Below, piece after piece: positions 59,653 to 64,000 of a stretch of DNA of 64,000 nucleotides (positions within the stretch are counted from its first letter, which is position 1; every line of letters begins with the position of its first letter). The stretch is from Eutreptiella sp. 'Long Island Sound 2002' (lineage: Eukaryota > Euglenozoa > Euglenophyceae > Eutreptiales > Eutreptiaceae). The stretch spans positions 61,041,919-61,105,918 of the forward strand of contig OZ038385.1 of assembly GCA_964036045.1 (NCBI GenBank), read 5' to 3'. Made by a program: the position numbers and the translations under genes. Below the pieces are notes generated by a model that saw nothing but the letters and a program-made list of their open reading frames with translations, was not told where the DNA came from and ran no database searches.

Positions 59653-60094
59653 GTGGTCTGAATATGAATGCGTGAACCATTTTACACCGAAATTTCTGTT
59701 AAATTCTGTTGCGTTCTCATTTTTCGTCTGTAGTACTTCTCACGTGCTTCAACGCCCCCCCTCAGGGTCCGAAAACGCGCAACCAAAGGGCACTTTTTTC
59801 TTTCGAGGAAAAGGGCCCTAAAACAGCCCCCCCGGGACCATTCGGGTCTCTATGGGTCTAAAATGGTTGTACGGGGTAGGTGGGGGGCTGTTTGCGGACC
59901 AAAATTTGGAGCACGGGGGGGGTCAAGTGGGGGTCTCTGAGGTCCTAAAACAGGGCTGAAACAGGGCAGAAAATGGGTCACACGGTGTGCATAGACACAT
60001 GGATGATGTGCTTCATTGTCCATATAGTTTCTCAAATTGCCTCATCAGGGCCTCCTTGGTCCCATTGCGGCGTAGAAGGTCAGAAATGTGAGGG
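59653..60094. other. Intergenic spacer between two minus-strand genes
   Basis: G-rich strand with GGGGGG runs; would hold the promoter of the 59,652 gene. No motif named. Confidence 0.4.
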
Positions 60095-60733
60095 TTAGAT
60101 TGTTGCCATGTCACCACCGCCGGGCCACAAAGTTAATGGGGTAGGCGCCACAACCTCCGCACGCTCACATGAACTTGTGAAAATGTCACGCAAAGCTTCA
60201 ACATTGTCCCTACATTTCCGACAAAGAGAAATGTTAGCATCTAATGGTTTGGTGGGTAACTTGAGCAACCGTGGCCTAATCATTTGAACAATGTTGTGCC
60301 GAGGGTCCTCCGGCAAGATGGGAAGACGGTCCACCTCCACAACACACTTTTCACACAAGTCACACATGGGACCCTTTGAAGGTGAGGACCTTGGTGAAGG
60401 TGACTGAGAAAGTTTGGCCTTCTTGTGAGGCGGGGTTTCAAACACAATGTTCTTTGAAGTGGAACTCCGTGTTTTGACAGGTGTCGTGTTTGTGTCCTCC
60501 GTGTGCCGTGTCGCACGTTTGGGTGTATGTGGTGCAGGCACACCACCCCAACACTCTCTACAACACAAGTATTCACCGGTTGCGTCCCGAAATGACAATC
60601 TCAAACGGGGAGGTACGGTGGCAAAGTACGAAGTTGGGTTGCCGGTGCAATTCACATGCACACAACAATACTGTTGTCTCTTCCCCTTCTTTGTATTCCC
60701 GGGGAATACGGGCCAAGTCGTTGCAGCTTGCAT
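60095..60733 (-). CDS. Hypothetical Cys-rich zinc-binding protein
   Basis: A 212-residue frame from ATG at 60,733 (MQAATTWPVF) to TAA. It is preceded six bases upstream by a strong 3' splice site (TTGTTTCTATTGCAG at 60,740), so the first exon is probably 5' leader. Visible: QQYCCVHVNCTGN...YLCCRECWGG, a first Cys cluster; a Thr/Ser/Lys-rich linker with PPHKKAKL as a likely nuclear signal; then MCDLCEKCVVEVDRLP and SLCRKCRDNVEAL, a second Cys cluster. Paired CxxC units suggest zinc binding and nucleic-acid contact. I recognise no family. It is on the same strand as the gene at 58,837 and could be expressed with it. Confidence 0.55.
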   Translation of the reverse strand: MQAATTWPVFPGNTKKGKRQQYCCVHVNCTGNPTSYFATVPPRLRLSFRDATGEYLCCRECWGGVPAPHTPKRATRHTEDTNTTPVKTRSSTSKNIVFETPPHKKAKLSQSPSPRSSPSKGPMCDLCEKCVVEVDRLPILPEDPRHNIVQMIRPRLLKLPTKPLDANISLCRKCRDNVEALRDIFTSSCERAEVVAPTPLTLWPGGGDMATI

Positions 60734-60754
60734 GATGACCTGCAATAGAAACAA

Positions 60755-61490
60755 GGAAAAAATGTGGAGCGCTTCCTAAATTGGAGTTGCCGGCACCTAA
60801 ATTAAGCATTGCCGATACGCCGAAAATCAGATCCGGTATCAAGATTTGCACCGTGGCACGCGGGAGGTCCACATGCCCATCTGTGGATGCCCATTGCACG
60901 GGCAATCACATACCAACTAAGTTTGGGCCAAACCGGTGGATGTTGGGAATTGCGAATTGGGAGGTGGGCAAGAATCTAACTCTGAATTTGGAATCGCAAC
61001 GTGAGATGGCACTTCTAACCTCGAAATGTGCCTCTCCACAGCACAAGTTAAATGAGAGCAACACTCCTGTCGAAGCGCAATCTAAGATCGTGACGAATGA
61101 TCAAACTTCAACAACCAAAGTAACCAAAAAAGCACTACTTTGCACCACAAAAAGACATACTTGGCCTTGAAGAGAAGGCGGAGCGATGAAGAATAGGCAC
61201 AGACCCCACAGAAGGAGTATTTTGAGGCACAAAGACATGCTGCATAGAGCGAAAGAGGTCAGGACGGTCGAAATTCGGAGATCTCGTAAACGGCATTCCG
61301 ACGCAAAAAAAAAATATGACACATCGTAGAATCGTTGTACTTTTATAATGGTGTAAAAAACGCATTCTCAAACGATCAGAAAGGTCTTGAAAAATATTCC
61401 AAAAAAGAGGTCCATTCTCCCGACACGCGCGACCATTGAAGCACCTGAGTACTTCAGCGGCTGAACAGGCGCGGCGCCGCGGCTTAATTC
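60755..61490. other. Spacer
   Basis: Upstream of the Cys-rich gene; no second gene recognised. Probably contains its leader exon and promoter. Confidence 0.4.
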
Positions 61491-61546
61491 TGGCTTAAGC
61501 CGCGGCCCCGGACTGGCTTAAGCCATCGCCGGACTGGCTTAAGCCA
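61491..61546. repeat. Three copies of palindrome TGGCTTAAGCCA
   Basis: At 61,491, 61,514 and 61,535 (the first ends CCG). The last two are preceded by GGAC and spaced 21 bp, which puts them on the same DNA face. Possible protein-binding cluster. Confidence 0.75.
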
Positions 61547-61629
61547 AATACCCACCTCGCTCCCCCTCTCCCGTATCTGCCTACGGACCCGTAAGGGAAA
61601 ACCCCGCGACTTAGATTACCCCGCCTGTT

Positions 61630-61677
61630 GGACTGGCGCGCGCCGATGCGCGCCGAAATCTGACTGCGCGCCAGTCC
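61630..61677. repeat. Inverted repeat GGACTGGCGCGC
   Basis: A perfect 12-bp inverted repeat separated by 24 bp that contains further GCGCGCC. It shares GGACTGG with the palindromes 100 bp upstream. Confidence 0.8.
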
Positions 61678-61693
61678 CCCCAAACGGAAAAAA

Positions 61694-61775
61694 GGGAACA
61701 CGTCGGGACTCGAACCGGCGTAGCGCTCCCTCCTACGATTGATATGCCCGGCTTTACCCATTGGGCCATTGGTTT
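61694..61775 (-). tRNA. tRNA-like sequence (pseudogene or SINE head)
   Basis: On the minus strand TGGCCCAATGGG (61,768-61,757) fits the Pol III A box and GGTTCGAGTCC (61,716-61,706) is an exact B box, 52 bp apart as in tRNAs with a longer variable arm or short intron. The D stem GGC/GCC forms, but the acceptor and anticodon stems do not pair properly, so I assign no anticodon. It is more likely a tRNA pseudogene or a tRNA-derived SINE promoter than a working tRNA. Confidence 0.4.
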
Positions 61776-62079
61776 GCCTGCAACATCGTCCGAAAATATT
61801 ATTTATGGATTTGGTCCCTCCGACGAACTTTTTTAAAAAAAACCAAGCCACCGGCCGAAGCCGGCGGCTGCTGGCTTTTCCCAGCCATGCGCCGAGGTTG
61901 TCGACGGCCCCTGGGCCCCCCGGGCACCTCGGTTGAGTTACAAACTTGACCACTTTCGGTCACATTGTGCACAATCATTGCCCCATTTCCATCATTGAGC
62001 CTAATGGTGAAGGGAGGGGCCAAAGAGGTGCTTGGGCCAAAACTTTGCCCCAAAGGTGAGTTTTCCTTGGAACTTTTTT

Positions 62080-62850
62080 GAGTTCGGAAGACCTTCTTAA
62101 CACAAAAAGAACACACCCTATCCGTCACGGCCCTAGGGATGGTCAGACCTTAGCCTAAGGGTGGAGGGGTAGAAAAGTGACCCTCTTTTGAATGGCTACT
62201 TCTTGGTGGCAACAAGTGTTTGGCAACACAAAGTAAGGATAGTGTGCACCTTTGGAAAGCTTGTTTTCCATATTGACGCCCCTTTCCATAACAAGGAAAG
62301 GTATCAAACAAAAATGGTGACCAAGTAAGGTTGGCACTCGTTTATAGTCGTTGGTGTAGCTCGGAGTGGCCACTTTTTGAGGTGGTTTGTTGTTCCCAAA
62401 GTGTGCCACTCCAAGACCTCCAAGGACTTTTGTGTGGGCCTTAGTGTGAGCCTTCCTTGGTCACCGGTGCCTTTTGGTGCTACAAAGACCTCTTGAACAC
62501 AAAAAGAACACCCCATATCACACCTTACCACAAGAGTACATCTTACCACAAGAGTGGGGGGGTAGAAAAGTGGCACCCTAGAGTACCAACTCTAGCTATA
62601 TCCTACAATAAAAAGTGTTTGGGTGCATAAGGAAAGGATAGCTTGGAGCTTGAAGCCCCGTGAGCTATTATGCAGAGATATTGAAGTGCAATGGTAACCA
62701 ATATAGGTTGACACTAACTTGTTAGGTTGACACTAACTTGTACTCTATGAGGGGTCGTGGAGTGACACCCCTAGAGGTGGTTTGTAGCACCCCAACACCG
62801 CCGCATAGTGTGCCACCCAAGCACTAAAGCACCACAAGTGCTGTGAGACC
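62080..62850. repeat. Diverged ~420-bp tandem duplication
   Basis: Shared ordered blocks: AACACAAAAAGAACAC (62,098 and 62,497), GGGGTAGAAAAGTG, AAGTGTTTGG, AAGGATAG, and GAGGTGGTTTGT...GTGTGCCAC. The two copies are heavily diverged. No gene. Confidence 0.65.
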
Positions 62851-63828
62851 ACTCCACAACCCACAACGTATGTCAACAAATAATGTGTATTCTCTCTGCT
62901 TCTAGTGGTTTTGCAACAAAAGTTGGAGCAAAAGTTGGTCACTACAACATTGTACCACACCAATTTGCCACCCTTGATGATAGGCAACCAACAAATGCTA
63001 TAATTACAACACATCCCCAAGCCAGCCTTGTGTTGTAAACGTCAAAAGCACTTAGAAATGTGTTGAATGACCATGACTTACCTTGTGCAGGCAGATGCAA
63101 GCCACATTTTGGTGGCAAAAGCAAACAATCTTCACAATTGCACATCTCCCTCCCAACCAACATGTGCAGAATTGGTCCAAACACCCCAACGGCCGAACCA
63201 CGAACTTGTGACCTATGGAAAGGGACCCTAACCGCGAGTTAAACCCATAAAACGTACGTCACGCTGTGGCCAAACACCCAAAAACGAACTTCTAAACTCG
63301 AAACATGGGACATGTCGAGATCCAACCCATCATGTCTCAAGGACATGGCATGCTCAGAGTACATGACCAATGACCAAAGTTTCACTTTAAGGGAACAAAC
63401 CCCCAACAAGTACAACACAGGACCAACCAAAAGACAACTCAAACCACGTTTTCGACATGACTAGACAGCTGCAAGCTGTCCAATGCAAAAAACACCACTT
63501 CGAACGCAAACAGTGGCACAAAGTTATTCAAATGCGTCTACATACAACTCAGTCCAAGTTAGTGGGGTTGGGGTAAAAAGTGGTCCTCTAAGTGTCTGAA
63601 AGTTTGACCAAATTACACTGCGAAATCGACGACTCGACGACATTACAGATAGCTCACCTGGTAAACAGACACCTGAAAAAGACATTCCCAGCGTCTCAAC
63701 CTTTCATCTGCCAAAAATTTCGAGAAAATCTCAAAACTCTGCGCGTCGCGGTTCAGTCCAAGTTAGCGGGGTTTTCCCTTATCTGCTTAGCCATATCCTT
63801 CTGCGGCTGTTCTGGCGCCTCCGCGCCA
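62851..63828. other. Spacer to the right TIR end
   Basis: No gene recognised. CAGTCCAAGTTAG.GGGGTT occurs at about 63,552 and 63,752. GGGAAAACCCCGC near 63,770 (minus) also occurs on plus near 61,597, so a smaller nested inverted-repeat element between them is possible. Confidence 0.4.
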
Positions 63829-64000
63829 AAAACGCGTTTCTCCGGATAACACTTGCGCTGAAAAATCGTCTGGGTTTTGCGAGTCAAGGATTGACCTCAG
63901 CGGAATGAGAATTCTGAATCATTATGGGGGATAGACGTCTTGCCCTTCTATCAAAACAGACGTCCAAGCATTATTGCATATTAGAAAATGATAAATTGTG

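Larger units (their letters stand above)
56982..63857 (+). mobile_element. Candidate long (6.9-kb) copy of the TIR transposon
   Basis: The left end at 56,982 matches the type-2 end of the 1.2-kb element (GGCGCCGCAGCCAGATTT follows the terminal repeat). The right end at 63,857, read inward on minus, matches the type-1 end (GGCGCGGAGGCGCCAGAACA). So this interval has one end of each type, as one element should, inverted relative to the short copy. However, the left flank is CAAATGCCG and the right flank CTGAAAAAT, so target duplications do not match. It is therefore a rearranged copy, or two elements. It contains genes at 57,254, 58,837 and 60,095; none shows a DDE transposase that I can recognise. 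Confidence 0.55.

Noticed and set aside
61694-61775. Functional tRNA gene
   Set aside because: A and B boxes fit, but acceptor and anticodon stems do not pair; kept only as tRNA-like.

Overview
The window looks like nuclear DNA of a repeat-rich eukaryote, most likely a unicellular alga or other protist; I cannot name the organism. The evidence is interrupted reading frames with GT-AG and probably GC-AG introns, eukaryotic retroelements (a tyrosine-recombinase retrotransposon and a LINE), a TIR element with 9-bp target duplications, long G/C homopolymers, satellites, and no bacterial operon or ribosome-site structure. Most of the sequence is mobile or satellite DNA. The best host-type gene is a four-exon minus-strand gene at 38,400-43,891 that looks like a membrane-anchored glycosyltransferase.

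Layout. 42-5,257: a minus-strand tyrosine-recombinase (YR) retrotransposon, gag - YR - RT - RNase H, flanked by 93-bp direct repeats and carrying in-frame stops. 7,057-13,673: about twenty copies of a 16-bp palindrome (7-bp arms around TT/AA), often spaced about 60 bp apart, lying between the exons of two minus-strand genes. One of these genes has a ParB-like segment. The other has a DDE-type FDNW motif. 14,040-16,800: GGTTGGTGG minisatellite, a second decayed YR gene and a C-rich tandem repeat. 16,951-25,510: one degraded plus-strand LINE (endonuclease, RT, RNase H, CCHC-like tail), split by two insertions (about 19.58-22.61 kb and 23.66-24.58 kb) and containing a small internal inversion. 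25.5-38.4 kb: gene-poor, with TGTGCA minisatellites and two small degenerate coding remnants.

38,400-43,891: the spliced glycosyltransferase-like gene. 45,435-56,981: a higher-order satellite, B-B-A(x10)-B, where A is about 730 bp and B about 1,150 bp; each type carries its own hairpin. A 1,217-bp TIR element (46,152-47,368) with a perfect 9-bp target duplication sits in the first B unit. An end of the same family at 56,982 interrupts the last B unit, and a further end lies at 63,857. The 57.0-63.9 kb interval between them holds three small genes and may be the longer, coding version of that element.

Genes and repeats are linked mainly by insertion history: LINE, satellite and TIR element form datable nested layers. 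The most unusual features are the ~60-bp-phased palindromes in and between exons, the two-type satellite with conserved hairpins, and the gag-YR-RT order of the first retroelement.
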